In this document: one piece after another, positions 25,727 through 34,295 of the stretch | How positions within the stretch are numbered: the first letter of the stretch is position 1 | Layout of the letters: the number at the start of each line of letters is the position of its first letter | NCBI GenBank assembly: GCA_024655905.1 | Contig: JANLFP010000001.1 | Coordinates: 124,001-188,000 of the forward strand | DNA: 64,000 bases | Source: Tepidanaerobacteraceae bacterium | GTDB lineage: Bacteria; Bacillota; Thermosediminibacteria; Thermosediminibacterales; Tepidanaerobacteraceae | Direction of reading: 5' to 3' | Notes under the pieces: model-generated | The model's database searches: none | What the model saw: only the letters and a program-made list of their open reading frames with translations | Told to the model about the DNA's origin: nothing | Program-made: the position numbers and the translations under genes

Positions 25727-26896
25727 TTAGTCGATATCCCAGTTTTCAAAAACAAGCTGATTGCACCCTATAAAAATCAAATTGTTTTTTTCAATGGTTC
25801 TGGCAATCTCTATATTTCTATAATTGTTCATCAATGTTCTCTTCTTCATCTCGGAATTGGCGAAAGCATATATATAATCATATATATCATCAATAATGCC
25901 CCCAATATAGACAATGGAAGGGTCGAATATGTTTGCCAGAATAGATATAACCTTTCCGAGCAGCATACCCTCATGCTCCACTACCTCCAGCGCTCTTTTA
26001 TTTCCGGCTTTTACTTCGCATACAAAATGCGCCCAATCCTCCTGCGTAAATTCTTCCCTTTCTCCATAAAAATACCTTAAAAACCCCTTGAAGCTCAACT
26101 CCTGCTCAATGCAACCTTCATTGCCGCAGCCGCATTTAAATTTTCTGTCTCCCAGAGGCATGTGGCCTATTTCCGCACCCATCCCCCTGCTTCCGGTCAA
26201 TAATCTGTCATTCGAAATTATTCCAACTCCAAGACCTTCGCCTACAAATATATAAATTAAATCCGAATTGCTTTCGCCGCGGCCATTATTTATCTGCTGG
26301 GCGGCTTTAGCCAGCAGGTTGGATTCGTTCTCGATATGGCAATTAAACCCAAAAATTTTGCCGGCTTCTTCTTTTAGCTCAACTTCTTCAAAAAGAGGGA
26401 TGGTAGAGTTCAAAACTTTGCCGCTCTTTTTGTCGTATATGCCGGGAATTGCAACGCCTATCCCCGGAATTATGGAGCCGGGATATTTATGCTTTACTTC
26501 TTCCACCACATTCCGGACCATATTAAGAATAGCATTTATATCGCTTTTTTTGTCATATAAAACCTTTCCGGCAAAAATGATGTCATTTTTTAGATTAATT
26601 GCTCCCACAGACACATGACCGCTCACCGTCAAATCTATCCCGATGGAAAGCCAGGAATCGTTTTTTATCCTGAAAGCGGTGGGGACTCTTCCCCCTTCCG
26701 ACTCAAGCATCTTATCCGTTTCAATGATATTTCTTTCCAATAAATAATTGCAAATATTTGAAGCGGTGGCAAAACTCAGGTTCAGGCTTTCTGCTATTCC
26801 TTTTTTCGTCTCAAAAGGCTGCTGCCTGAAACGGTTTATTACAAGTTTTGTATTGGCTTTTCTCAATTCAAGAGTATTTTTTATGCTAAATGTCAT
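25727..26896 (-). CDS. ROK-family transcriptional repressor (NagC/XylR type)
   Basis: This 389-residue regulator has an N-terminal helix-turn-helix (KKGIAESLNLSFATASNICNYLLE) and a ROK sugar-binding domain. The domain has the zinc motif CGCGNEGCIEQE near residue 260 and GAEIGHMPLGDR just before it. It sits inside the sugar locus, upstream of the kinase gene. The 25-bp palindrome next to the binding-protein promoter (30166-30190) is the natural candidate for its operator. Binding of an intracellular sugar would release it. ATG 26896 follows AAGGAG. Confidence 0.9.
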   Translation of the reverse strand: MTFSIKNTLELRKANTKLVINRFRQQPFETKKGIAESLNLSFATASNICNYLLERNIIETDKMLESEGGRVPTAFRIKNDSWLSIGIDLTVSGHVSVGAINLKNDIIFAGKVLYDKKSDINAILNMVRNVVEEVKHKYPGSIIPGIGVAIPGIYDKKSGKVLNSTIPLFEEVELKEEAGKIFGFNCHIENESNLLAKAAQQINNGRGESNSDLIYIFVGEGLGVGIISNDRLLTGSRGMGAEIGHMPLGDRKFKCGCGNEGCIEQELSFKGFLRYFYGEREEFTQEDWAHFVCEVKAGNKRALEVVEHEGMLLGKVISILANIFDPSIVYIGGIIDDIYDYIYAFANSEMKKRTLMNNYRNIEIARTIEKNNLIFIGCNQLVFENWDID

Positions 26897-26930
26897 ATCA
26901 CTTTCTCCTTACCGATTTGTCGATAAGCCG

Positions 26931-27788
26931 TCATCCTTTTATGGCCCCCGAGGTTAGGCCGCTGACAATATATTTTTGCAGCGCCAGCGCAACGAGCAGC
27001 GGAGGCAGAGCCGAAAGCAGCCCGCCCGTCATCATGAGCCCGTAATCGATCATGTGCCTTGTAGTAAATTCTGAAATAGCCACGGTCAATGTTTTGGCCT
27101 GATATGTAGATGTCATAATCAGCGCAAACAGGAACTCGTCCCATGCTGTAAGCAGCGTAAAAATTGCCGTTGTAATCAATCCCGGCAGGGAAAGAGGCAT
27201 AATTATTTTGAAGAAAATACCCAGTCTGCTCAAACCATCAATGGAAGCAGCATCCTCCAATTCAACCGGTATTGCTTCAAAATAGCTTTCCATCATCCAG
27301 ATGACAAAAGGAAGGGTAAAAGAAGTATATACCAGTATTAATCCCAGGAGCGTATTGTTTAAACACAATTTCTTCATTATTATATATAGCGGGACTACCG
27401 TAACTATTTCCGGCAGCATTCTCAATGCAATGATGGCAATAAAAAGCTGGTTTGAAAGGAAAAAATTCATTCTGCCAAAAGCATAAGCCGCAAGGCTGCC
27501 TACGGTTATGCAAATCAGAGTAGTGACTCCGGCGACTATAATGCTGTTTTTAACGGCCGTCCCAAAAGGCGGCACTTCTCCCCCGCTTATATTAAGCCCG
27601 CCCTGAAATATCTTCGTGATATTTCCAAGATAGATTTTCTCTGGAAACCAGTGTACAGGAACCGACAGAAGTTCGGCTTTTGATGAAAATGCCGATACTA
27701 CAAGCCAGTAAAAAGGGGCGAGGATTATCAACGCAAACAGGATCGCAAAAAAGTATAAAAAAAACTCATCAAGCGGTTTTCTTTTCAT
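26931..27788 (-). CDS. Sugar ABC transporter permease (MalG/UgpE type)
   Basis: This 285-residue membrane protein has about six segments. The EAA loop IPVELEDAASIDGLSRLGIFFKIIMPLSLPGL is the hallmark that docks to the ATPase. It follows the MalF-type permease gene by 22 bases. No ATPase gene lies in the locus, so a shared MsmK-like ATPase elsewhere in the genome is likely, as is common in carbohydrate uptake family 1 importers. Confidence 0.92.
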   Translation of the reverse strand: MKRKPLDEFFLYFFAILFALIILAPFYWLVVSAFSSKAELLSVPVHWFPEKIYLGNITKIFQGGLNISGGEVPPFGTAVKNSIIVAGVTTLICITVGSLAAYAFGRMNFFLSNQLFIAIIALRMLPEIVTVVPLYIIMKKLCLNNTLLGLILVYTSFTLPFVIWMMESYFEAIPVELEDAASIDGLSRLGIFFKIIMPLSLPGLITTAIFTLLTAWDEFLFALIMTSTYQAKTLTVAISEFTTRHMIDYGLMMTGGLLSALPPLLVALALQKYIVSGLTSGAIKG

Positions 27789-27810
27789 AAGCCACCGTCC
27801 TTTTGACGCT

Positions 27811-28689
27811 TCAGGATTTTTTATACAGAATCTTTATGTAGACTAGTGCAAATATGAGTATCACCAGGGATACAATATAGGATAGGGCCGCTCCATAGCC
27901 GTATTTTGAATATTGAAAGGAGTTAATGTAAGTGTAATACGATATGACCTGAGTGCCGTTGGCCGGCCCGCCCTTTGTCATGATGTATATGATATCAAAC
28001 ACTTTAAAGGCTTCCATCGTTCGAATGACGACGGCCACCAGAATTGCAGGCCTCAAAAGCGGCAAAGTAATGTAAAAGACGTTCTTCAACCTGCTTGCCC
28101 CATCGATTATGGCCGCTTCGTAATAGTCTTTTGGAATGTTCTGCATGGCAGCAAGGAGAACCATTGCAATAAAGGAAGTGTTTTTCCATACATCGGCCAC
28201 AATGACGGCGTTCATGGCGTTAAAAGCAGTGCCTAGCCAGTTTTTATACTGGGATATTATGCCAAGGCTTTTCAAAAGAGCATTCAATGCTCCGTAATTG
28301 GGGTCATATATCCAGGTCCACAAAACCCCGTTGACAACGGTAGGCAGAGCCCACGGCAATATCAGAAGCGTTCTGGCAAAGCTTCGGCCTTTAAACTCCT
28401 GGTTTAACAGCAACGCCACAAGGAATCCGAGAACAAGTTCCAAGCCCACAGATATCACGGTAAAATAAGTGGTCCTGCCCATGGACTGCCAGAAGTAGTC
28501 GCTTTTGAAAATATCCATATAGTTCTTTAAACCGATGAAGGGCGGATGTTTGGTAAAAATATTAAAATCAAAAAAACTGATATACACGGAATATAAAAGC
28601 GGAAAAATTATAATTCCGATTATGAACAGCATGGCAGGCAATATGAAAAAATATGCCGTTTTATTTTCCCGATAGGTTTTTGCGCTCAA
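27811..28689 (-). CDS. Sugar ABC transporter permease (MalF/UgpA type)
   Basis: This is a membrane protein of about 292 residues. The first transmembrane segment follows ENKTAYFFILPAMLFIIGI, and the EAA loop is IPKDYYEAAIIDGASRLKNVFYITLPLL. I prefer TTG 28689, with GCGGGG in front; an earlier in-frame start at 28752 would add a Cys-rich stretch with no family match. It pairs with the MalG-type permease. It lies downstream of the binding-protein gene with a strong hairpin between them. Confidence 0.9.
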   Translation of the reverse strand: MSAKTYRENKTAYFFILPAMLFIIGIIIFPLLYSVYISFFDFNIFTKHPPFIGLKNYMDIFKSDYFWQSMGRTTYFTVISVGLELVLGFLVALLLNQEFKGRSFARTLLILPWALPTVVNGVLWTWIYDPNYGALNALLKSLGIISQYKNWLGTAFNAMNAVIVADVWKNTSFIAMVLLAAMQNIPKDYYEAAIIDGASRLKNVFYITLPLLRPAILVAVVIRTMEAFKVFDIIYIMTKGGPANGTQVISYYTYINSFQYSKYGYGAALSYIVSLVILIFALVYIKILYKKS

Positions 28690-28796
28690 TGTAATACCCC
28701 GCTTTACAAGCTTTTTATAACGATTGCGACAGCATGCCGCACAAAGTTTCAAAAAAGCTACCGCTATTTAATGATTATTTAATGAAAGCTTTTTTT

Positions 28797-28834
28797 AAGG
28801 GCCGGACTTTATTAAAATCCGGCCCCTTTTTTTA
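28797..28834. terminator. Strong hairpin between binding-protein and permease genes
   Basis: GGGCCGGA (28799-28806) pairs with TCCGGCCC (28818-28825) right after the binding-protein stop. The T run lies on the plus-strand side. Read in the direction of the operon the hairpin is followed by TTAAAAAAAG, so it is not a normal terminator for that direction. It may protect the 3' end of the binding-protein message and so keep it in excess over the permeases. Confidence 0.6.
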
Positions 28835-30148
28835 ATATTTTCCGCCGTAATTATTCATTATCTCATCGATTTTTTTCTGAGCATCATCGAGTGCCTGCTG
28901 CGGTGTTTTCGATTTGTTCAAGGCGTTCTGTATCTCCACCTGAAGAGCATTGGAAAACTCGTTGTACCAGACTATTGACGGCCTGTTGTAAGCCGTATCC
29001 AATTGAGCCGACATTTCCTTCAATGCGGGATGCTGCTCCTGAAGCTCTTTATCGTCATACAGGGATTTCCATATGGGCAGCGCTCCTGCGGTTATTGCCT
29101 GTTTTTTTTGTATATCCTTGCCGGCAAGAAACTCTATGAATTTCCATGCTTCGTCCGCATGTTTCGATGTGGACGTTACGGCAAGACCCATGGAGCCGGC
29201 GCATGTGGCGCTTTTTACTTCGGGAGTCCCGGCCGGTGCAAGACCCACTTTTATTTTGTTCACAACTTTTGATTGATTGGCATCATTAAACACGCTCCAG
29301 GCAAAAGACCAGTTCATGCCGAACGGCACCCTGCCCTGGCTGAAAACGTTCAACATTTGCCTGTCGTCATAAGTTATAGAGGCAGGGTCCACAACCTTGT
29401 TGGCGATGGAATCCACCATGAATTGCAGCGCCTTGACATTTTGCGGCGTATTGACTGCAGGTTTGCCGGAACTGTCTACCAGATCTCCACCAAAGCTGTG
29501 CGCCAACGCCGTATAATAGCAGATCAATCCCTCCGCCTGGGCCCAACCCCATACCATGCCGTAATCGATCAGCCCTTTTTGCTTCATCAAGTTCGTCTGC
29601 TGTATCAGCTCATCCCAGGTCTTCGGAGGTTCATTTATACCGGCCTGCTTCAACAGATCTTCATTATAGTAGAAGAACAGTACATCATTGAACATGGGAA
29701 GACCGTAATAATTGTCTTTATATTTGAGAATATCCAGCGCTGCAGGCACTATGTCATCTTTCATTTCCTGGGTTATCCTGTCATTCACCGGGATAATATA
29801 GCCTTTGGTCACATACTCCGGAGTCCAGATACAATCCACATCTATCACGTCGTATGTATCTCCGCCGGATTCCAGAGCGGTAACTTCCTTTTGATGCAGC
29901 GAATCATAGCCTACCGACATAAAATTCACTTTGATGTTGGGATATTTTGCTTCAAATTCCGGAATAACACTTTTCCTGAACCCCGCAAAATCGTCGCTGG
30001 AAAGAACATTGATGGTGACGGGCTGCGACTCATTTTTCGCATCCGAGCCCCCCTGATTTTTGGAGGGATTCCCACCACAAGCGGCGAGCAGTGCACTTAC
30101 AGTCAGCAAGATAACAACAAACACAACTAACCCCTTAGAAATTTTCAT
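28832..30148 (-). CDS. Sugar ABC transporter substrate-binding lipoprotein (family 1)
   Basis: This is a 438-residue extracytoplasmic binding protein. The lipoprotein signal peptide ends in LLAAC near residue 24, and a Gly/Ser/Asn linker follows. The body contains VTINVLSSDDFAGFRKSVIPEFEAKYPNIKV and PMFNDVLFFYYNEDLLKQAGINEPPKTWDELI, the family-1 hallmark. ATG 30148 follows GAGGAGG. It is the first gene of the sugar locus, with its promoter and a palindromic operator directly in front. The ligand is probably an oligosaccharide, amino sugar or glycosylated amine, given the SIS/PfkB genes. Confidence 0.94.
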   Translation of the reverse strand: MKISKGLVVFVVILLTVSALLAACGGNPSKNQGGSDAKNESQPVTINVLSSDDFAGFRKSVIPEFEAKYPNIKVNFMSVGYDSLHQKEVTALESGGDTYDVIDVDCIWTPEYVTKGYIIPVNDRITQEMKDDIVPAALDILKYKDNYYGLPMFNDVLFFYYNEDLLKQAGINEPPKTWDELIQQTNLMKQKGLIDYGMVWGWAQAEGLICYYTALAHSFGGDLVDSSGKPAVNTPQNVKALQFMVDSIANKVVDPASITYDDRQMLNVFSQGRVPFGMNWSFAWSVFNDANQSKVVNKIKVGLAPAGTPEVKSATCAGSMGLAVTSTSKHADEAWKFIEFLAGKDIQKKQAITAGALPIWKSLYDDKELQEQHPALKEMSAQLDTAYNRPSIVWYNEFSNALQVEIQNALNKSKTPQQALDDAQKKIDEIMNNYGGKY

Positions 30149-30165
30149 TTTTGTCCTCCTCTCAA

Positions 30166-30190
30166 ACTTATTATAAGTCTTATAATAAGT
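30166..30190 (-). promoter_or_regulatory. 25-bp palindromic operator, probably for the ROK repressor
   Basis: ACTTATTATAAG (30166-30177), one central base and CTTATAATAAGT (30179-30190) form a perfect inverted repeat. It abuts the -10 element of the sugar operon and covers the start site. A repressor bound here would block transcription. The ROK regulator inside the locus is the likely partner. Confidence 0.72.
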
Positions 30191-30219
30191 ATTATACGTT
30201 ATCATTCTCATCATTGCAA
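30191..30219 (-). promoter_or_regulatory. SigmaA-type promoter of the sugar operon
   Basis: Read on the minus strand, TTGCAA (30219-30214), a 17-base spacer and TATAAT (30196-30191) form a good promoter. The palindromic operator follows immediately. Confidence 0.75.
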
Positions 30220-30311
30220 TGCTATTAAATGTTAAAAAATCTATTAATTTCACCATATTCTTAATAAATCTTTTGAAAATATATTCCTTTCTTATTATAT
30301 TTCTTGTTTAT

Positions 30312-30815
30312 CTATGCCTCTTCTCCCTCTCCCTTTAAAATCACGCCATCCTCGGAAAAAATCGGTGCGCATGCGAGCCCCTTTACGGGTGCCGTGGCAT
30401 TGTTTTTCTCGGCGTGCTCCCACATAATGCGGGAATATTCCGTACAGATCTGGTGCCCGAAGCCGCGGCTGCCCGTGTGTATTAAAACATAAAGGTGCTT
30501 TGGGTATAAGCCAAATTTGGAAGCTATTTCTTTGTCAAACACACGGCTCACCCTGCCGATCTCGATAAAATGGTTGCCGCCTCCTATGGTCCCTAGCTGG
30601 TCAGACCTGTTTTGCGCGGTAGTCGGAATGCAGGAAGCGTCGGCTCCCTTTATGCAACCTCCATCATCCTCTATCCTTTCCAAATCCTCCTTCCATCCGT
30701 AGCCCATCTTTATGAAGTAGCCGGCTCCTTCCGAAGCAATCGCTTCTAAAGGCGGTTTCCTCAGATGTTTTAACGCGCTGGATTTTCCCACGCCGGAAGG
30801 CACCCTGGTGAAACG
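30312..30815 (-). pseudogene. rtcB: Internal fragment of RNA ligase RtcB
   Basis: About 165 codons match the middle of RtcB, the GTP-dependent RNA 3'-phosphate ligase (full length near 480 residues). The recognisable segments are VPSGVGKSS, DDGGCIKGADASCIPTTAQNRSDQLGTIGGGNHFIEI and HTGSRGFGHQI. Both the N-terminal part, with its first metal ligands, and the whole C-terminal half with the guanylation His are missing. It is therefore a remnant and not a working enzyme. Homology begins near 30815, just before the HEPN gene promoter, which suggests that insertion of the HEPN-MNT module truncated it. Confidence 0.82.
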
Positions 30816-30870
30816 GCATCAAATTTTTTAATCTTCTTGACATGATACTGCTTAGCTTTTTTATCGTAAT

Positions 30871-30880
30871 TTGATATAAT
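30871..30880 (+). promoter_or_regulatory. Extended -10 promoter of the HEPN-MNT pair
   Basis: TTGATATAAT at 30871-30880 is a TATAAT box with the upstream TG of an extended -10 element. The -35 region is poor. The second MNT-HEPN pair has the same TTGATATAAT (40599-40608). Confidence 0.45.
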
Positions 30881-30917
30881 AGAGATGTACATTAGTTCAT
30901 TGAAGGAGTTGTTTTGA

Positions 30918-31304
30918 TTGCGCCAGGAAGTTAAAGATTGGATAGAAAGCTCCGAATACGATTTTGAAACTGCTAAGGCTATGTTTAAAGCCGGAAGATA
31001 CAATTACTGTATCTTTATGTGCCACCAGGCTGTAGAAAAATTATTGAAGGCACTTATTATTTTTCTAAATAAAGAATTTCCGCCAAAGACGCACAACCTG
31101 ATTATCCTATTAGAAGAGATTGATCACTACCCCGATAAAGAGATGCAAACGATTATTTTAAAATTAAATCCACATTATATGGTTTCAAGGTACCCGGACG
31201 CCGCCGGAGGACCCAGTCACAAAATGTACAATGATCAAATCGCTTCAGAGTTTTTAAAGGACACTGAGAAGGTGATGGAATGGTTAAAACAAAAGATGAA
31301 ATAA
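30918..31304 (+). CDS. HEPN-domain protein (putative toxin of a HEPN-MNT pair)
   Basis: This is a 128-residue helical HEPN protein. Core segments are WIESSEYDFETAKAMFKAGRYNYCIFMCHQAVEKLLKALI, the usual first two helices, and SRYPDAAGGPSHKMYN. No RX4-6H motif of HEPN ribonucleases is visible, so RNase activity is uncertain. The start is TTG 30918, after AAGGAG. The gene overlaps the nucleotidyltransferase gene by 25 bases. HEPN-MNT pairs are known toxin-antitoxin systems in which the transferase modifies the HEPN protein with AMP. Confidence 0.84.
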   Translation: MRQEVKDWIESSEYDFETAKAMFKAGRYNYCIFMCHQAVEKLLKALIIFLNKEFPPKTHNLIILLEEIDHYPDKEMQTIILKLNPHYMVSRYPDAAGGPSHKMYNDQIASEFLKDTEKVMEWLKQKMK

Positions 31305-31609
31305 TTAAAATAATTAATGATTATATAAAAAACCTTAATAATCATGTGAAAATAGACAGAGTTATCCTGTTTGGCTCATATGCAAGAAACGAAGCTTTGA
31401 GCTCCAGCGATGTAGATTTTTTAATCGTATCCGATGACTTTAGCGGTATGAGTTTTTTTGAAAGGCTAGAATTCCTTCAAAAGTTCTGGAATTATAACGT
31501 AGGTGCCGATATACTGGGATATACTCCAGGGGAAGTTGAAGAAATGTCGAAAAAAATAAGTTTTGTATCGGAAATTGTTAAAACAGGAATTGATATAAAA
31601 GCTGAATAA
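31280..31609 (+). CDS. Minimal nucleotidyltransferase (putative antitoxin of a HEPN-MNT pair)
   Basis: This 109-residue MNT-fold protein has the motif GSYARNEALSSSDVD (GS, ten residues, DxD), which binds metal and nucleotide. A third acidic residue is in GADILGYT. It overlaps the HEPN gene by 25 bases. In characterised pairs it neutralises the HEPN partner by attaching AMP. It ends 11 bases from the convergent AroM gene, at a 14-bp palindrome AATAAAGCTTTATT (31609-31622). Confidence 0.86.
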   Translation: MVKTKDEIIKIINDYIKNLNNHVKIDRVILFGSYARNEALSSSDVDFLIVSDDFSGMSFFERLEFLQKFWNYNVGADILGYTPGEVEEMSKKISFVSEIVKTGIDIKAE

Positions 31610-31620
31610 ATAAAGCTTTA

Positions 31621-32286
31621 TTACAATAATTCGCTTACCACTTTGGCTACAATGGAACGGGCTAGAATTACAGGTTTTTTAACATGCTGCAGCACTACAT
31701 CTTTCATCTGCAGAGTATATCCCATACAGTCCATTACCACAAGATCAACCCCCGATGTCGCAAGCAATTTTGCCGCTTTTTCTATATTCTCCATTCCTGC
31801 GTACGGCGACCCCGGTTCCACGATTACCTTTGACGCTACCGTAGACCACCGTTCTTTTGCGGAAACCACCTGGCGTTCATCGGGTATGATTATCCCCAGC
31901 GTCAGGCCTTCGGCCAGGGAACTTACCACGTGGTGCAGTACTTTCTGCGGTCGGACTATAAGGGAAGCTGAATCAAATGATGGGAATTCTCCCGTGCAAG
32001 CCAGAAATATAGTGTTAATTCCTTCTGCTTCCAGATTTTTTATCTTTTCTTTCAACCGCGGAAATATTTCTCTTTCCGCCACTTTAACCTCAGTCCCGTC
32101 AGCCATCCGGGTGACCAGGACCTCGTCATCCTGCCGGGGATAAAGGGCTTCTACTTCTTTTATTGTGAGTCCGTCAAGAGCCCCTCTTTCAATGATTTCT
32201 ACATCTTCTCCCAGAACTGTTTTGATTTCAGGAACGAGATCTACCCTTGGAGCCTGGCCTATGGTTAAAAGACCTATTTTTTTCAT
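31621..32286 (-). CDS. aroM: AroM family protein
   Basis: This is a 221-residue cytoplasmic protein of the AroM family, related to Asp/Glu/hydantoin racemases. It opens with IGLLTIGQAPRVDLVPEI and has paired Cys segments, FLACTGEFPSF and VMDCMGYTLQM. The two cysteines sit where racemases keep catalytic residues. AroM was named from an operon in E. coli and its function is unknown. ATG 32286 follows GAGGTGA; GTG 32295 overlaps that site. It is the last gene of a cluster with DUF1177, M29-like and PepV genes, which suggests amino-acid or cyclic-amide metabolism. Confidence 0.84.
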   Translation of the reverse strand: MKKIGLLTIGQAPRVDLVPEIKTVLGEDVEIIERGALDGLTIKEVEALYPRQDDEVLVTRMADGTEVKVAEREIFPRLKEKIKNLEAEGINTIFLACTGEFPSFDSASLIVRPQKVLHHVVSSLAEGLTLGIIIPDERQVVSAKERWSTVASKVIVEPGSPYAGMENIEKAAKLLATSGVDLVVMDCMGYTLQMKDVVLQHVKKPVILARSIVAKVVSELL

Positions 32287-32387
32287 AGCATTCACCTCGC
32301 ATTTATTTTGTTTTTATGAGAATAAAAACACGATAAATGATAGGTACAACCCGGGGAACCAGGGCTGCACTCTTTTAAGTTGTGCCC

Positions 32388-33335
32388 TCATACCATCAAC
32401 CTGCCTTTATCCATGATTAATCGGCCATCTATAAAAACCGTCGGTTCCAGAACTACGGCATCCATGTGCACACCCGCACTGACTTTACCGCCAAATGTAT
32501 TGTTGCTTCCAAAGGCCACATGGATTGTACCCAAAATCTTTTCATCTTCTAATATATTTCCGGACAATATGGCATTTGGATTTGTCCCGATTCCAAACTC
32601 AGCTACATTTCTGGCGGTATTGGAACTCCCCAGCATTTCCAGCCATTCCCCGGCACCTTCTCCCTGGGCGTCCGTCAAAAGCCCCTTCCTTATTTCAAGC
32701 AATATGGGCGACTTGAGCCTTCCAATGCCAACGATACTTCCATCCACCAGAATATCTCCGAAGGCCGAACCCTCCACAGGTGCGATATAGGCTTCACCCG
32801 ACGGCAGGTTCCCCGATTGACCTTTTTCAAGATACCTGCCGGTGCTTTCAATGCCTTTTCTTCCTTCAATGCTCATCTCCAGCTTATAACCGTCTTTCTT
32901 TATGACAACACTGCTTCCAAGAGTTAAAATTTCAGCAATTTCTTTGGTTAACTTTTCAACTTCACTGTAGTCCGCCGTAATGGCGCCTCTCAGAAACATC
33001 TCTTTTGTAATCCCCGGCATGGTGGCTATTCTTGCCCCCGCTGCAGCGGCTTCCTTTTTAGCCCGGGTGTGGGTCAGCGAGTGCTGGGTTATGCATATAA
33101 CCACATCGGAATTCTTCATGGCCTCCGCCGCCGCTTCCGGCGGTTCCTCCCCGGATTTTGAAAGGGCTGGTATCTTGAAGAACATTGAAATCATGCCCAA
33201 TTCCTGCCCTGCTTTATATAGATGCTCTGCTAGGTCTTCTTTATAATCATCGGTGAGCACCAGTAATTTCTCTCCGGGCTTTGCTCCTAGGCAGCCAAGC
33301 AGCAATTTTTTTGATATGTCAATAATGTCGCTCAT
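32388..33335 (-). CDS. M29-type aminopeptidase-like metalloprotein
   Basis: This 315-residue protein is the shortest M29-like paralogue here. All five classical metal ligands can be placed: Glu in AEFGIGTNP, Glu in LEDEKILG, His in GTIHVAFG, and His and Asp in GVHMDA. This matches aminopeptidase T and so differs from the three other paralogues in the window. The mid-region LPSGEAYIAPVEGSAFG is the usual M29 substrate loop. It starts five bases after the DUF1177 stop. It probably cleaves an N-terminal residue or an amide in the same pathway. Confidence 0.82.
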   Translation of the reverse strand: MSDIIDISKKLLLGCLGAKPGEKLLVLTDDYKEDLAEHLYKAGQELGMISMFFKIPALSKSGEEPPEAAAEAMKNSDVVICITQHSLTHTRAKKEAAAAGARIATMPGITKEMFLRGAITADYSEVEKLTKEIAEILTLGSSVVIKKDGYKLEMSIEGRKGIESTGRYLEKGQSGNLPSGEAYIAPVEGSAFGDILVDGSIVGIGRLKSPILLEIRKGLLTDAQGEGAGEWLEMLGSSNTARNVAEFGIGTNPNAILSGNILEDEKILGTIHVAFGSNNTFGGKVSAGVHMDAVVLEPTVFIDGRLIMDKGRLMV

Positions 33336-33340
33336 TTTAC

Positions 33341-34273
33341 CTATTCCCTTCCCAGTGTCTTTAAATGTTCCATGGAACCGTATAGTCTTTTAATGATTTC
33401 CCACTCTTTCTCGTCGTAAAACTTGCATATCTTCCTGCCAAAGTTTTTGGCGACTTCCAGGGCAAACCTTGCAGCAAGCTCTATATCTACTTCATGGGAA
33501 GCTCCCGTGGCACATCCGGGCACCGCGGTTTCGGCAGTTATGGCCACCCCTACCACGGGACTGGAAGTTGCGGTACATGGCTGGACGAGGCTGTTTATAT
33601 GAAAAATCCCATTGCCATACGGAGTTATGTCCTGTATCGTTATTGGTAAAACTACCGGCAGTTTTCCTGTTACTATCTGCATGATATCGAGAAGCGAATC
33701 GCTTATTTTAAGTATATAACCGTCTTTAATAGTCGGAGTAATGGCAAATCCCCTCTGGTTGACAATCCTGTTGCCTTTTGTTGTATCAATGGAGAGAATG
33801 GCATCCATCCGGGGATCTACTTCCATTTTATTCATCATTTGCATATCCACCGGCGAACCCATAAACGGCACAGGGTCGTGGGGCTCCGTAGGCGCATCGG
33901 GGCAAATGTGAGTGGCAATGATTACATCGCCATCGAGAAAGTCGCCTTTTGAATTCATGTCGGCCAGTTTCAGCGCCACCGAAAGGGCCGCAGCGGCTCC
34001 GTCGCCATCCGACACATATCCTATCATTTCCGGCCTTGCACCGATTCCGCCAAGCCTTCCTATGATACCCAGAGTCGGTGCATCTCCACCGGAGAGTTTC
34101 CCTCGGGTACCTTTAACTACTATTTTTACAAAGTCGGTCTTGCCAACTTCACCCTTTACCTCTTCTACAAGTATGTCATCAAGACCTCTTTTTGATAAAA
34201 ACTCCTTGACTTTTTGCCCATTTACCCTGGCATCATCTAAAATATCTATTATTTCCAGGACCTGTTTTAACAT
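33341..34273 (-). CDS. DUF1177 protein
   Basis: This 310-residue soluble protein belongs to the uncharacterised DUF1177 family. Features are LGIIGRLGGIGARPEMIGYVSDGDGAAAALS, a His-rich IATHICPDAPTEPHDPVPFMGSPVD and PCTATSSPVVGVAITAETAVPGCATGASHEVDIE. The conserved His, Asp and Glu residues look like a metal-dependent hydrolase site, but this is only inference. ATG 34273 follows GGAGGG; a longer reading lacks one. It lies in a tight run: 22 bases after the DUF917-like gene and five before the M29-like gene. Confidence 0.82.
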   Translation of the reverse strand: MLKQVLEIIDILDDARVNGQKVKEFLSKRGLDDILVEEVKGEVGKTDFVKIVVKGTRGKLSGGDAPTLGIIGRLGGIGARPEMIGYVSDGDGAAAALSVALKLADMNSKGDFLDGDVIIATHICPDAPTEPHDPVPFMGSPVDMQMMNKMEVDPRMDAILSIDTTKGNRIVNQRGFAITPTIKDGYILKISDSLLDIMQIVTGKLPVVLPITIQDITPYGNGIFHINSLVQPCTATSSPVVGVAITAETAVPGCATGASHEVDIELAARFALEVAKNFGRKICKFYDEKEWEIIKRLYGSMEHLKTLGRE

Positions 34274-34295
34274 TAGTATCCCTCCATTTTTCGTA

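Noticed and set aside
29273-30130. A 285-codon open frame on the plus strand opposite the sugar-binding protein.
   Set aside because: The opposite strand carries a clear lipoprotein with promoter and operator; the antisense frame has no recognisable domain.
30770-31003. A 77-codon frame on the minus strand over the HEPN start.
   Set aside because: It crosses the RtcB fragment border and the HEPN promoter and has no domain; it is a chance frame.
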